This document shows positions 1-10,563 of a stretch of DNA of 64,000 nucleotides, in pieces (the first letter of the stretch is position 1; each line of letters starts with the position of its first letter). The stretch covers positions 21,399,022 through 21,463,021 of the forward strand of contig CM033399.1 in assembly GCA_019426215.1 (NCBI GenBank). Direction: 5' to 3'. The translations under genes and the position numbers were made by a program. Below the pieces are notes generated by a model, which saw only the letters and a program-made list of their open reading frames with translations, searched no databases and had not been told where the DNA came from. This DNA is from Buddleja alternifolia (lineage: Eukaryota; Streptophyta; Magnoliopsida; Lamiales; Scrophulariaceae).

Positions 1-2
1 AC

Positions 3-1767
3 AAAAATGTTGAAAAAGAGATACGTAGAGGTATTACAGCAATGAAGAAAGTAATAAATGCCAAAAGTAAAGGCATAAAGCTACAAGTTGGTTGGAACGA
101 GTATGGTCAGCCAGTTGACCCAAATAAATCAACTTTTGTTGGTTACATTGGCGTGATAGCTCGTGACAGGGTCCCTATTACTATCAGTGATTGGCGACAC
201 GTCTCTGCAGGAATAAAATATGCCATTTGGAATGAAATAGCTATAAGTTAGTTATTATATATTATGTTTTTAATTGGTAAATGTAGTTTTTTTTTTCTCT
301 AAATTATAATTTTTTATATACTTTGTTGTTTGTTTTTATAGTTGGGCTTTGATATTGACGAAAGTAGACAGAAATTCGTCTTAGCCGAGGCTGGGAAGCT
401 AGCTCGAAACTATAGGAGCTACTTGAGCAGAATCTGGGTAGAGGATGATGATGGGAACATTAATTCAAGCCCACCCGAAAAATATCGTATATCTCAAGCA
501 GATTGGACAAAATTTGTAAAAGTACGCGAAAGTGGAGTTTTTAAGGTAATTATTTTAATTTATGGTTTCATTTTAATTTATTTGAAACTATATACATTGA
601 CTAATGCCTTGATTATATAATGAACAGCAACTACGTAAGGACAATTCTGAAAGAGCAAAGGACCCTGAATATCCTTACAGGACATCACGTCTTGGATATG
701 CTCAACTGGAGCATATTGAGGTACGTAGTTCGTTACAAGTTTTAATTCTAATCAAATTTCCTTACAAATTTTCTAATCAAATTTCTTTAATTACAAATTT
801 TCTAATCAAATTTATTTCCTTACAAATTTTCTTATATAGAAGCAAAAAAGAAAGGATGTTGGGTCAGATGTCACAGAGGTGACACGGGCACTAGTGTGGA
901 GGGTTGCACATTCTAACAGCCAGAACAACATTGATAATGTCAATGTTAAAAGAGTAGTGGAATCAATTGTGAGTTATTTGCAATTTTAGTTATATAGTGT
1001 GTTGTATGTTTTTTTAAAAATAATTTTAAAACAACAAATTTCCCTAAATTTTTGTATTTTTTAAATGTATTATTACAGGAAAGCTTATCACAGGAGGGTA
1101 GCCACAGTGGACCCGGAATGATACACTAGCTATAGCTCTTAAAAAGAAGGAGCATCCGGGTCGAGTTAGGGGTGTACGCTTTGGGGTATCACAAAAAGAT
1201 TACTTTTCGGATTCAAAGCCTTCAAAAAATGCGGTGATTGATAGCTTGCAAGACACAGTTCAAATGCTCACTCAATCACTATTAGAATTGCGACGCGAGT
1301 TTGACGAGCATAAGGCGTCTGGGTCGGAGTAGCCACATACAGAAGAGGCGGTTTCTTTGAAAGATAGCTGCCCAGAAGTGAAAAACCTTCCTCAGGTAAT
1401 TAATGATATGAATTTGTTTAGTGATAATGTAACTTTCAATCCTATATTTCTGTATGATATACAAAATTTTCTAATATAATGATATATATATATATATATG
1501 TAGGATGTGGTGCAGTGTTAATTAGCACTTTCTACACCGTCTTATCGTTTGTTGGCTAGAGGAAAAATGTACAATCGACCAGAGGATAGAACATTGCATA
1601 CATGTCCATTAGCCTCCCACCTCGTGAAAGTGACGATTGACATTGCAATTGAAGATATTGCACCCCTACCAGTCCCTCTCGATGATGAAGGAGTGTTCAC
1701 AGTATCTGAGGCTGTGGGATACATGGTTGCTTAGCCTAAGAGTCTTGTCATTGTCAGTGATGCATCG
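3..1767 (+). pseudogene. CACTA-borne gene, 5' exons: Transposase_24-like (Ptta/En/Spm) region, broken
   Basis: Six exon-like blocks are separated by AT-rich introns with GT/AG borders: 3-~245, 342-545, 628-720, 840-968, 1079-1395 and 1504-1767. The translation has the layout of the plant transposase family PF03004: a GWNEYGQPV-like start, then DID-SR-K, then PPEKYRISQADW, then the RTSRLGYAQLEH block, ending with a proline-rich segment around LPVPLDDEG. Family membership is inferred from remembered consensus. The 5' end is outside the window. Decay is clear: a one-base shift near 1118-1121 is needed to continue the reading frame, and there are in-frame stops at about 1330, 1520 and 1732. The gene continues into the protease exons at 1875-3303. 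Confidence 0.7.
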
Positions 1768-1874
1768 GTACGTAATTATTAATAGCTAGTCATTAATAAA
1801 TTATAACAATTGTTTAATGTTAATAAATATACTTTCATTGATAACGCCCACGTTTTGTTTTCTTTTGCTTCTAG

Positions 1875-3303
1875 TCTCGCGGAAAATCCAAATCATCAGT
1901 AGGAAAAAGTAAATCAGAGACGACGAAGCACTCACATGTCAAAAATACACCTCTAGTGGCCAACCCTCCTTCTCTAGTGGCCAACCCTCCTGCTCCACGC
2001 CCTCATTCACTTGCAGTTCTTGAAAGGTTCTTTGAGATGATGGCTGCTGATAACACTATCCGGATAGACATACCCGAGGAAATCTTCAATATCCCCTTTC
2101 CAGAATATATTGGGCGGGAGGAGATCGGTCACTTTCTGCATAAACAACAGATAGGAGCCTCTATCATTTCTGCTTACATCAAGTAAGTTTTTAAATATTA
2201 ATTAATAAAAAGTAAGCTTTTAATTAAATTATTTTACTGAATTAATTTGAACTATGTTTATTTTTGTTACTCAAATTTATTTTATGCTCAATTGTAGGTG
2301 TTTGTGGGTTAATCACGTGGTCCCCGAACAAAAACAAAATAAATTCAGGTTCCTTAGCCCACATTCTATATCTGCGGGAGCAGGAATTACTCCCCTTCAG
2401 CGTGGTGACCAATCGCAATATATAGCAAATACTATGAAAGCTAGTGCACAACGGGAGGGGAAGTTGTTTATTGCACCTTACAACTCCGGGTGAGCTACTA
2501 AAGACACATTGTTATTTTGTAAAATTTGTTACGTAGGGATAACTAATTTTAAATCTATCTTTTGAATATGCTGATTAGGGGGCATTGGTTGTTGCTCGTG
2601 ATTGATCCAATTAAAGAGATCGTTTATTATTTGGATTTTGTGTACGGCGGTGATCCAAATAACCGACGTGATATGAAAGATATGATCAATCAGTAAGTTT
2701 TATCATTCAATTAAATGTCCATTATATTTAATATTAAGTTTAAAGTATATATATTATAACTAGATTTCATATATATATATTTGCTTGATATTGACATATT
2801 TCCTTGTTTTTTGATGTTTTCAACATCGCTGTGTTGATGTTTCGAGCAAATAACAACAACCAAAAGATCAAATAAAAAAACAAGGCCTGTAAATGGAGTT
2901 GTATAAATGTTAGTGTAATTATATTATTTTAATTATAGTTTCAAGAAATTATTCGTATAAAAGTTATTTGTTCTAATACAATTTTGATTTGAATTTAATT
3001 TGTAGTGCCCCATTCAATTAAATGACATAGATTGTGGCTTCTTCGTCATGAAATTCATGAACGATATTATTAGACATGGAGAATCTATAATCCCACCGAC
3101 GTTATGCATAATCTTAATTAATATTAATCAAATTCTAATGTCCATTTTAAGTTATTAAACATTTTTGTTGGATTTTAATATTTGTCTTGCAGTACTTTGC
3201 TGATTGTCAGTACGCCACTTACACTATAGAGCAACTTGATGAAGCACGTTCTGAATTGGCACAATACATTTTTAAATGCGCTTTTGATATGCCGGCGGTG
3301 TAA
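1875..3303 (+). pseudogene. CACTA-borne gene, 3' exons: Ulp1-like C48 cysteine protease
   Basis: The exons continue the upstream transposon gene: 1875-2182, 2298-2489, 2578-2692, a degenerate one near 2825-2910, 3006-~3090 and 3193-3303 (TAA). They show the Ulp1/SENP catalytic layout: His in GGHWLLLVID (2578-2610), Asp in IVYYLDFVYGG, and the Gln-Cys block CPIQLNDIDCGFFVMKFM (3006-3060). The last exon has the usual plant Ulp1-like tail (EQLDEARSELAQYIF). In the SUMO-protease family this fold cleaves SUMO precursors and conjugates; the role of transposon-borne copies is unsettled. The exon near 2850 carries a stop in an NNNNQKIK stretch and the donor after 3090 is unclear. The catalytic residues are all still visible, but the gene as a whole is broken. 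Confidence 0.75.
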
Positions 3304-3550
3304 GTTGTAAATTATTGTAAATTTTTATTTGATTTAAAAGCGGTGATTAGTTTATATTGGTTTATTGTAAACTCGTTATCATTTGTAATTATTGGAGATT
3401 ATTATTTGGTGAATGAAATTAATTTTGGATTTTAATTTGTTGTTTCTGTTGAGTAATTGGTTTGTTTTATGTGAGTTGAATTTTGAGCTTCTGGGAAGGA
3501 TAGAGCTAGCTGAAATTATAATAAAAAAAAGAAAAAAAAAATTTGAACCT

Positions 3551-3920
3551 GTTACAGTGGTTCAATAAAGAACCGCTGTAACAGACTAATAATTTTTTTT
3601 AATTTAAAAAATGGCACACTGTTACAGCGGTTCAAAAACGAACCGCTGTAACAGGGAACATGTTACAGCGGTTCAGCAACAAACCGCTGTAACAGTTACC
3701 TGTTTTACAGCGGTTCGGAAACGAACCGCTGTAACAGTGTGATATTTTTAATTAAAAAAAAAAATTTAGTCTGTTACAGCAGTTCGTTATTGAACCGCTG
3801 TAATAGGTCATATTTTACAGCGGTTAAAAACCGCTGTAATAGAAAACTTACCAATTACAGCGATACGTATTACAACGGTTAAAACCGCTGTAATAGTGAA
3901 AAAAACTCGCTGTAACAGCC
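3551..3920. repeat. CACTA subterminal hairpin array (TTACAGCGGTT type)
   Basis: About seven inverted pairs of a 13-15 bp motif, TTACAGCGGTTC against GAACCGCTGTAA, lie at 3553, 3620, 3661, 3703, 3771, 3813 and 3857, each pair with a short loop. In En/Spm such subterminal repeats are the binding sites of the transposon's DNA-binding protein. The motif changes from GTAACAG in the left units to GTAATAG in the right ones. Confidence 0.85.
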
Positions 3921-3925
3921 CTTTT

Positions 3926-3936
3926 CTGTAGTAGTG
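3926..3936 (-). repeat. CACTA terminal inverted repeat (right end)
   Basis: The sequence reads CTGTAGTAGTG, the reverse complement of CACTACTACAG. It marks the outer boundary of the transposon; the interrupted older element resumes at 3937. Confidence 0.85.
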
Positions 3937-4101
3937 GCGGTGATATAGAGGATGTCCAAAGACAATATCAAAATATGCAGCGTCAGCTCGCCGGATACGT
4001 TGAGTGAAGTCTGGATAATGAGCAACTACCTCAGATACATGATTGTCCTGATCATACAATACGCTCGGATCAACTGGTCTATATACATTACGCTCAGCCA
4101 T
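3937..4101 (-). pseudogene. First exon of a transposon or plant-mobile-domain-like protein, truncated by CACTA insertion
   Basis: A 55-codon open stretch starts at ATG 4101-4099. Its N-terminus, with PVDPSVLYDQDNHVSEVV, resembles the starts of plant mobile domain (PMD, phosphatase-7 long-form-like) proteins, which often ride in plant transposons. The reading frame runs straight into the inverted CACTA terminus at 3936, so the insertion broke it. No further exon of it can be seen in the window. The family call rests on a short motif and could be wrong; a transposase-associated protein of another type is the main alternative. Confidence 0.35.
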
Positions 4102-4199
4102 CCTGCATTTACATATCCACAACAATGTTAATTTACATTCTGCGATATAAATTACATTTATATATTTAGTAAATTGTATCTATTAATTCAAACTTGACA

Positions 4200-5267
4200 T
4201 TATACCTAAAACTATACCTAAAATTCAAAAAAAAAAATTCAATTCAATTTAAAAAATCGAATTTAAACATACTAATTTGAACTACCAATCGAATCTACAC
4301 CTAACTGCTCCAAATTAAACCTATCAATTCGAACATTTAGAAAATGCTTCCATACAATTCCAAATTAAACCAAACTATTCAAAATCAAGCCTATAAATTC
4401 AAAAAATTATACCAAACATTTCCAAAAGGATAGCAACCAATTTAAAATTAAAGCTAACTACTCCAACTTTGAAAATTATAGAAACTAATACAAACATTAT
4501 ACTAAACAATTGCAAAATATACCAACCTATTCAAAAATAAATCTAACTACTCGAAATTAAGCCTATTTATTTGAACTTATAGGTCTCAAACAATTCCAAA
4601 TTAAACCTACCAACTACAAATCCATCCTAACAATCCAAAATTAAACACTAAAAATACAAATTATACCGAACATTTCAACAATTATACCAACCAATTCCAA
4701 TATTATACAAACAATTCAAAAATTATACCAAATAATTCCAAAATAACATTAAAAATTGACATTATACCTAAAACTCAAAATTGAGCCTCAAAATAAAAAT
4801 CAATCTACTAATTCAACAATTATACCAACTAATTCCAACATTATACAAACAATTCAAAAATTAAACCTACCAGCTATCAAACCTAACAATTCAAAATTAA
4901 ACACTAAAAATATAAATTATACCGAACATTTCAACAATTATATCAACCAAATACAACATTATACAAACAATTCAAAAACTATACCAAATAATGCCAAAAT
5001 AACACTAAAAATTAACATTATACCTAAAACTCAAAATTGAACCTCAAAATAAAAAATTAATCTACTAATTTGACAATTATACTAAATAATTCAAAAATTA
5101 TACCAAAAAACCATAAAAACTAACATTACAAATTGACATTATACCAAAAAGTCAAAATTAAACCTAAAGATAAAAAATCAACCGATTAATTTAATAATTA
5201 TGTCAACATATTCCATAACTATAGCAAAAATACAAAAACTTATCACTAAAAATTCAAATTTTGAACC
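4200..5267. repeat. AT-rich degenerate tandem repeat
   Basis: This is a long run of variants of AATTCAAAAATTATACCAA. A larger unit containing ACATTATACCTAAAACTCAAA recurs near 4755, 4995 and 5135 with small differences. No gene is visible; long reading frames here are only low-complexity Asn/Ile/Thr translations. Confidence 0.6.
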
Positions 5268-5524
5268 CTAAATTACAATGTCATTACAATAGAAAAAAAC
5301 CCATATATAAACTTTAAATTTAACAAAATTTAAATAATACGTTACGTTCTTAGTTGACAGAAAAAATTGGAGGCTAAATTTAGACAAAAATTTGAGCTCA
5401 AAATAGTGAAATTTGAAGGAAGAAAATTGGGAAGAAATCGCGAGAGAGAGAGAGAGTGGCTGTGAGCGTTTTTTCACGGAGGGGAAGCGTTTTTTTCTGC
5501 TCAAATTTTTTTTTAAAAAAATTT

Positions 5525-5850
5525 AATCGTGTTACGACATAGCCTATGTCGTAAAACCATTTAAATTTTTTTTAAAAAAAAAATTCAGCTGGTTACGACA
5601 CTACCCGTGTCAGCGGTCAATGGTGACGCTGACACGAGCAGTCAATTTTTTTTTAAAAAAAATACAATATTGTGTTACGACATGAGCTATATCGTAATGC
5701 ATTAGTTTTTTTAAAAAAATATATATATAATATCGTGTTACGACATAGCCCATGTCGTAACACTAGATTTTTTTTTAAAAAAAATTAAATCACTTCTGTT
5801 ACGACATGGGCTATGTCGTAATACACGTGTTACGACATAGCCTGTGTCGT
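5525..5850. repeat. Second subterminal hairpin array (TTACGACATAGC type)
   Basis: Six palindromic units pair GTTACGACATAGCC with GGCTATGTCGTAAC, near 5530, 5590 (a diverged, longer GTGTCAGCG/CGCTGACAC version), 5675, 5735, 5798 and 5828. The units are separated by poly-T/poly-A stretches. The layout is the same as a CACTA subterminal region but the sequence is unrelated to the TTACAGCGG array 2 kb to the left. Confidence 0.7.
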
Positions 5851-5870
5851 AACATGCTAAATGCTGAATT

Positions 5871-6109
5871 CCCCCATTTTTGGGGGTATTTTCTAATTTT
5901 TTTTTATATTGTTGATTTTATTTTATCTTGAAGCTGGGATTGGAGACCTGATTTCATGTCGAGAAGCGGTCGAGAAACAATTCTTAGAAGACAAGGGAAA
6001 ATCATGTGCGGTGGAGTACATGGACCGTAAGCATTAACCAATAACTGGTGGGCCCATGCAAGTTCTTTTATAAATAAAGAAAAAGAAGGAACAAAAGAAA
6101 ATAGGTGTA
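5871..6109. other. Spacer without recognised feature
   Basis: There is a short hairpin CCCCCATTTTTGGGGG near 5874-5889. The rest is plain AT-rich DNA in which I see no gene or repeat. Confidence 0.5.
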
Positions 6110-6260
6110 ACTCAAGACTTATTGGTCTAATGATATCTCTCTCTCATTTTATGTGAGAGGTCATGGGTTTGAATTCAGACTACTACAAGTTGTGACTCTC
6201 CCCTCTTTTATGGAGTTGGATAGAGTCTTTATGGCTCAAGATTATGACTATCAACCCGAG
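6110..6260 (+). mobile_element. tRNA-derived SINE-like unit
   Basis: Box-A-like TTGGTCTAATGA (about 6120) is followed about 45 bp later by box-B-like GGGTTTGAATTC (6165-6176), the spacing of an internal RNA polymerase III promoter. A poly-A tail is not obvious. It is a weak call that needs a family match. Confidence 0.35.
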
Positions 6261-6417
6261 TTTATCGGGTTAGATATTTAGGGCCGAGCCGAGCATTGCG
6301 AACCAACTCGATTAAAGCTCAGCTCAAACTCGAGATTTGTCAAGCTCGAGCCAAGCTTATTGATGAACTGAGCTCGAGCTTCCACTAGGTATTTATAAGC
6401 TCCCGAGTTTACTGTTA

Positions 6418-6420
<3 letters not shown>

Positions 6421-6447
<27 letters not shown>
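6421..6447. repeat. (TA)n microsatellite
   Basis: An uninterrupted run of about 13 TA units. A second run of about 16 units lies at 6557-6589. Confidence 0.9.
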
Positions 6448-6450
<3 letters not shown>

Positions 6451-6553
6451 GTGTAATTATTATATTCAAAATTATACATTATTTTTAGTAAAAAATAATA
6501 TTGAATAAACACTTTACCTGCTAAGTGCTAACTGCCAACTTTCATTTGTGTTT

Positions 6554-6593
<40 letters not shown>

Positions 6594-6990
6594 CATGTAT
6601 ATATATATACTAATAGTATTGCAATAATAATAATTAAGAAATCACGAAATAATATATTTCAAATTTTTATAAAAGTACTTTTTCATCTAAATTTTTCATA
6701 CAATCAAACTATTGGCTTTCACATTGTTCATCTGTCATATTCTCATAATGAAATTTATAATAATACGCATATATTTTTGTAAAAAATTAATTTAACTTGA
6801 AGATAAGTCAGGATATGCATATCCAAAATTTATGTAACACATCATATAACCAATATTTTATCCACTTTTTTTTTTTCTGAATTATAGTGAATAACTACTT
6901 AAATTGTGAAATTTAAGACTTATCGAGTTATACAAAAATTCTAGTAGTTACGATGGTTCAGCAAAAAAGATACAACAAATATAAGATAGA

Positions 6991-7025
6991 ACCCTAAACC
7001 CTAAACCATAAGTCCTAAACCCTAG
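6991..7025. repeat. Interstitial telomere-type repeats
   Basis: CCCTAAA occurs twice in tandem, followed by two degenerate units and a third CCCTA. This is the Arabidopsis-type plant telomere unit, embedded inside the hAT-like element. Confidence 0.7.
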
Positions 7026-7228
7026 ATTTTATCCACTTTTTTTTTCTTCTGAATTATACGAGTCGAGCTTTAGCTTGAGTTCAAGCTAAGCTCAAGCTCG
7101 AATGGCCAACGAACCTAGCTCGAGCTTTGCTCATTTGTCCTGAGCTCAAGCTCAAGTTCTAAAAATTGGGCTCGCTGAGCTTGAGCTCGAGCCTATAAAT
7201 TTTACAATGCTCGGCTCGTTTATAGACC

Positions 7229-7366
7229 TAGTATCCTCTCGTCTTGAATAAAAAAAAAAAAAAAGAGGTGTAAGTAACATGAGACGTCGTCCTAGAGTGG
7301 CTATCTAAATTAAAGCCATTTTAAGACCCATGGAAGATTTCAAACAGAGCAAGGATTAGAAATAGG
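7229..7366. other. Spacer with poly-A tract
   Basis: A poly-A run (about 7250-7264) lies between the two hAT-like elements. Nothing else is recognised. Confidence 0.5.
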
Positions 7367-7664
7367 GGTGTAAACGAGCCGAGCTCCAGTCGAGCCTGGT
7401 GATTTTTTTGAGCTCGAGCTCGAGCTCATCGGCTAAAAAACTAGCTCGACTTGAGCTCACGGGCTCAAGCTCACAAGCTCGAGCCGAGCCCAGGCTCACT
7501 AGCTCGAGCCTGGGCTTAATTTTGTTTATATTTTGAGTTTTTTGTTATTTTTATTAATATAATTAAGAATATAAAATATAATACTTCGAACAGAGAAAAG
7601 GGAGCTCGAACTCATTTCGAGCCGGCTCCCAAGGCTCGCGAGCCGGCTCGGCTTAATTTACACC
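7367..7664. mobile_element. hAT-like MITE with GGTGTAAA ends
   Basis: The terminal inverted repeat GGTGTAAA (7367-7374) pairs with TTTACACC (7657-7664). Next to each end is CGAGCCGAGC or GCTCGGCTT, and the body is full of GAGCTCGAGC palindromes. It is about 298 bp with no coding sequence. Ends of this type are common in plant nonautonomous hAT families; a clear 8-bp target duplication is not visible. Confidence 0.6.
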
Positions 7665-7682
7665 GCAAGTTGAAAGCACTAA

Positions 7683-8091
7683 GGCAATGTTTGGTTATAT
7701 TTCCATACCATGTTTGGTCCAAAATTCTCACCAAACCATGTTTGGTTCACAAAATATTTGATCAAAAATACACTACTTTTTTTGTCTGAAAAAACATAAT
7801 AATAATTTTTCATCTTTCTACACCTACTTTGTCCCTACACTCCTCTCTATGTGCTCTCTCTCTTCTCTCTGCTCTCTAACAGACAAAAATTTCATGATTT
7901 GACTGCTACAGTAACTTTTGTTTCCTCTGGAAACAAAACCAAACATTATTTTACAAAAAAAAAAAAACACCCAAAAACCAACTTCCAAAATAAAATCAAA
8001 TACAATTTCATTAAATACGCACGTATCCTCATAAATTTTTTACCAATAATTCTTACTAAAATACCATCCCAAAACATAACCAATCATAGCC
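7683..8091. mobile_element. Tourist-like (PIF/Harbinger) MITE with TAA target duplication
   Basis: The left end GGCAATGTTTGGTTAT (7683-7698) pairs with the right end ATAACCAATCATAGCC (8076-8091), with two mismatches. TAA precedes the left end (7680-7682) and follows the right end (8092-8094), the 3-bp duplication of PIF/Harbinger elements. It is 409 bp with no transposase. Confidence 0.75.
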
Positions 8092-8094
8092 TAA

Positions 8095-8860
8095 TTTTTT
8101 CGGCTGTCTATTAAAAAATTGCCTCTCATATAAAGCCAAAAATGAATTGAGTTCTTCCTTGGTGTTTCACGAAGGATACAGTTAAAATGGGCCTTCCGTA
8201 GTCTCAAATTTTAGGCAACAAATGAAGTTATAGTTTCGGAAAACCCAATCACATCCAAGTCCAGGAAATTATGGACTTCTTTTTCATTTCTTTCCTCCTC
8301 AAATTTCATGAGCCCAAACTTGTCTCTTGAAACTCAAGTACAAGATGGCTTGTTCTTCCTCATTTGAAACAAAAAAAAAAAAAAAGGAAAAAAAATTAGT
8401 GCTAAAGGAGAAGAATTAAGGACTTCAAGCATTGCCTCTCTCATGACTACTTGGTACGTTCTTCGTCGAGCCTTGAACCAGGGGCATTTGTAGACGAATT
8501 AATTTTCATTTAATTTGAAGTGACATGTGTAAAATATGATATTAATTATTAATTTAAAATTTTTATTTTATTTTATGGATTTCTCCAAATTTAATTCCAT
8601 AAATAAAATTATTAGTTTTAACTGATAATTTAATGTATATTCTATTAGCAAATCAAAGGTTGCCTTGTGTCAAATGAAGGTGTTTCATTCAATCAAATCA
8701 AGTTTCGCAGTCCAGCAAAATATTGATTAACTGGGTGGTGACACGTGGTACATTCAAATATGTGTCAACCAAATCTATATAAATCTGAAATCATTTCTTT
8801 TAAAAGATTCTCAATAGATATATTAGAGAAGTCAAAAAAACCTTAAGACTGCCTTACTCA
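8095..8860. other. Noncoding spacer
   Basis: AT-rich DNA with a poly-A tract near 8370-8386. I see no gene, terminal repeat or RNA gene. Confidence 0.5.
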
Positions 8861-8865
8861 AACAT

Positions 8866-9310
8866 CTATATATAGAGGGTCAAGATTTACAAGAATTTAT
8901 TGACATAATACATATACACAAGTCTACAAGCTAGAGAATTGAAGTCTTCTCTTAGCCAAATCAAAGTGTTCTTCATCAACAATGAAGGTTCACCATCTTC
9001 AAAGGCAATCAAATCATTAAGGTGTTTATTTCTTTTTCAACAAATTCGAGGAGGAGATACATCTTCAACAACAATCAAATCATCGAGGTGTTTGTTTCTT
9101 CTTCAACAAATCCAAGGAGGAATTACATCTTCACACAACAATCAAATCATCAGCATGTTCATTTCTTCTTCAACAAATTTGAAGAGAAACACGCTTGTAG
9201 TTCAAGAACAAGCTTTTCAGTCCTTAAATCATGTTTCGAGTGAACAATCAGGGGATTTATCTTCGTTAGGTGATTTATTCTCACGATATTATAATTTTCT
9301 TTGAATCTAA
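8866..9310 (+). repeat. LTR-like promoter fragment with a 67-bp tandem repeat
   Basis: A TATA-like TATATATAG (8867-8875) is followed by a transcribed-leader-like segment and a three-unit tandem repeat with period 67 bp (units start at 9005, 9072 and 9139, each beginning CAATCAAATCAT). The layout, TATA box then a repetitive R/U5-like stretch, resembles the start of a plant LTR. I could not find paired LTRs, so the element is not identified. The open frame through the repeat has no ATG and looks fortuitous. Confidence 0.35.
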
Positions 9311-9559
9311 TTTTTTATTTGTCCATATTATCTTTTCTTGTCTTATAAAGTTGCAGACTCAAAAATTTGTGTAAACAGAATCAATTGAAAATTGATTTTT
9401 TGAAATTAAATTGAATTTTTTTAATCTATTAGAATTAAAGTTTGATTAATTTATAATTAGATTTAAATTAATTCTATTATTTTTCAAACCACACTTAATT
9501 AAAATTAGATTTTAATTTATTTCTTTTTGAAAAAAATTCAACTTATTACTTATCGTTTT

Positions 9560-10563
9560 ATCATGCTTTGATGCTTGTTTATTGTGGGATGCCCGCCATG
9601 GTCTAGGTTTATCTTCGGGTTTTGTTTTCTGGGTTGTATTAGATCTTTTAGTACCCAACCTCAGCTTGTATTTTAAGTTTTCCATAGATTTATGTATAAG
9701 ATGCATTCTTTTCTATGTAATTAGAATATGTCCTTTTTGGAAGAGGATTTGTTTGGAGTTGGAAGACCTAAAGTTAGACATAGATTAGATCTTATAGGTT
9801 CCCTAACCCTCGACTGAGTCATTGGCTTGACTCAATCTAGATAAGTCCATGAAAAGCATGTGTGATAGAATTGCTAGGGATTTTCTATTATTATAATCCA
9901 TATATGCATGCTATAAAGGGATAATGTGCAGAGTGAGACCAAATAAACGCAAAATTTTCCCATTGGAATAATACGGAATTTAGATTAAAAGGGAATTGGA
10001 TGCCCCGGCTCTTCATCAAACTTAAGAGAATTAAATAATGTCTAAGTGCATAATTGCTTCCCAATAAGTGAGGGTTATGCATTGTGACATTTACTTAAAT
10101 TTTCTAAGTGCATTTGATGCCATCAATCGAAATAAATTCTACCCATATATCGACAGAGGGTTGCAAGATGGAATTCAATTGTTAGATTGATTAGTGTTGA
10201 TTGGCCTAAGTTTAGATAAATCACAACCTATATATCGTTAAAGTGTTGCAGTCACGTGATCTATGAGCTAAACTAAAGATTAAATTTCATGTTTGACAGT
10301 GTTGGCAAGGATTGTCACTTTAATAAATTTAGTGAGCCATATATCATTAAAGAGTTGCAACTCACCGAAAAATGACTCCATCACTCACTACGAGATCTTT
10401 CCAATGAGATTTTTGAATATTGCAGTGGGAATGTAATGATTTGAAAAATGTAGTGGGAGCCATGTAAAAATTCAAAGTCCTGTTTATTTTACTTGGTGTA
10501 CAACATAATAACCTAATTGAATCTTTCTTTATTCTCTACAGTTATTTAGTTATCTCTCTCAAA
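9560..10563 (+). other. Copia A untranslated leader
   Basis: The segment is colinear, though diverged, with the leader of copia B (24835-25904): the CATGG-TCTAGGTTTA start, the ATATAATCCATATATGC zone, three copies of an ATATCGTTAAAGGGTTGC-like motif (10145, 10228, 10337) and the AATGTAGTGGGAGCC word just before gag. Neither the 5' LTR nor the tRNA primer site of copia A could be found further left. Confidence 0.6.

Larger units (their letters stand above)
1..3936 (+). mobile_element. CACTA (En/Spm) DNA transposon, right-hand portion
   Basis: The right end is defined by the reverse complement of CACTACTACAG at 3926-3936, the hallmark CACTA terminus. Internal to it lie a subterminal array of inverted TTACAGCGGTT-type repeats (3551-3920) and a multi-exon transposon gene (3-3303). 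The left end lies outside the window. The element cuts into a minus-strand coding exon that begins immediately to its right, so it inserted into an older element. Coding exons carry stops and a frameshift, so this copy is not autonomous. The TIR closely resembles the termini at 28766-28809, so both belong to one family. Confidence 0.88.
3937..5870 (-). mobile_element. Older CACTA-like element interrupted at 3936
   Basis: Read on the minus strand this block has, in order, a hairpin-rich terminal array (5850-5525), a purine-rich leader with a (GA)n run (5442-5455), an AT-rich tandem repeat and a coding exon (4101-3937) cut by the CACTA insertion at 3936. The order resembles the 5' half of a CACTA element. 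I could not find a CACTA terminus beyond 5850, so the outer end is either lost or of another type. Superfamily assignment is an inference from the hairpin array only. Confidence 0.45.
6281..7228. mobile_element. Nonautonomous hAT-like element rich in GAGCTCGAGC
   Basis: The ends form inverted repeats: GGGCCGAGCCGAGCATTG at 6281-6298 against CAATGCTCGGCTCG with GACC at 7205-7228. Both ends carry GAGCTCGAGCTC-type words typical of abundant plant MITEs. The centre is AT-rich, with (TA)n runs at 6421-6447 and 6557-6589 and a CCCTAAA cluster. No coding sequence. I see no clear target duplication. Confidence 0.55.

Noticed and set aside
1549..1734. Separate small gene
   Set aside because: It is the middle of a transposon exon (1504-1767) bounded by stops, in the same frame as the rest.
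4756..5040. 94-codon Asn-rich frame
   Set aside because: Translation of the AT-rich tandem repeat.
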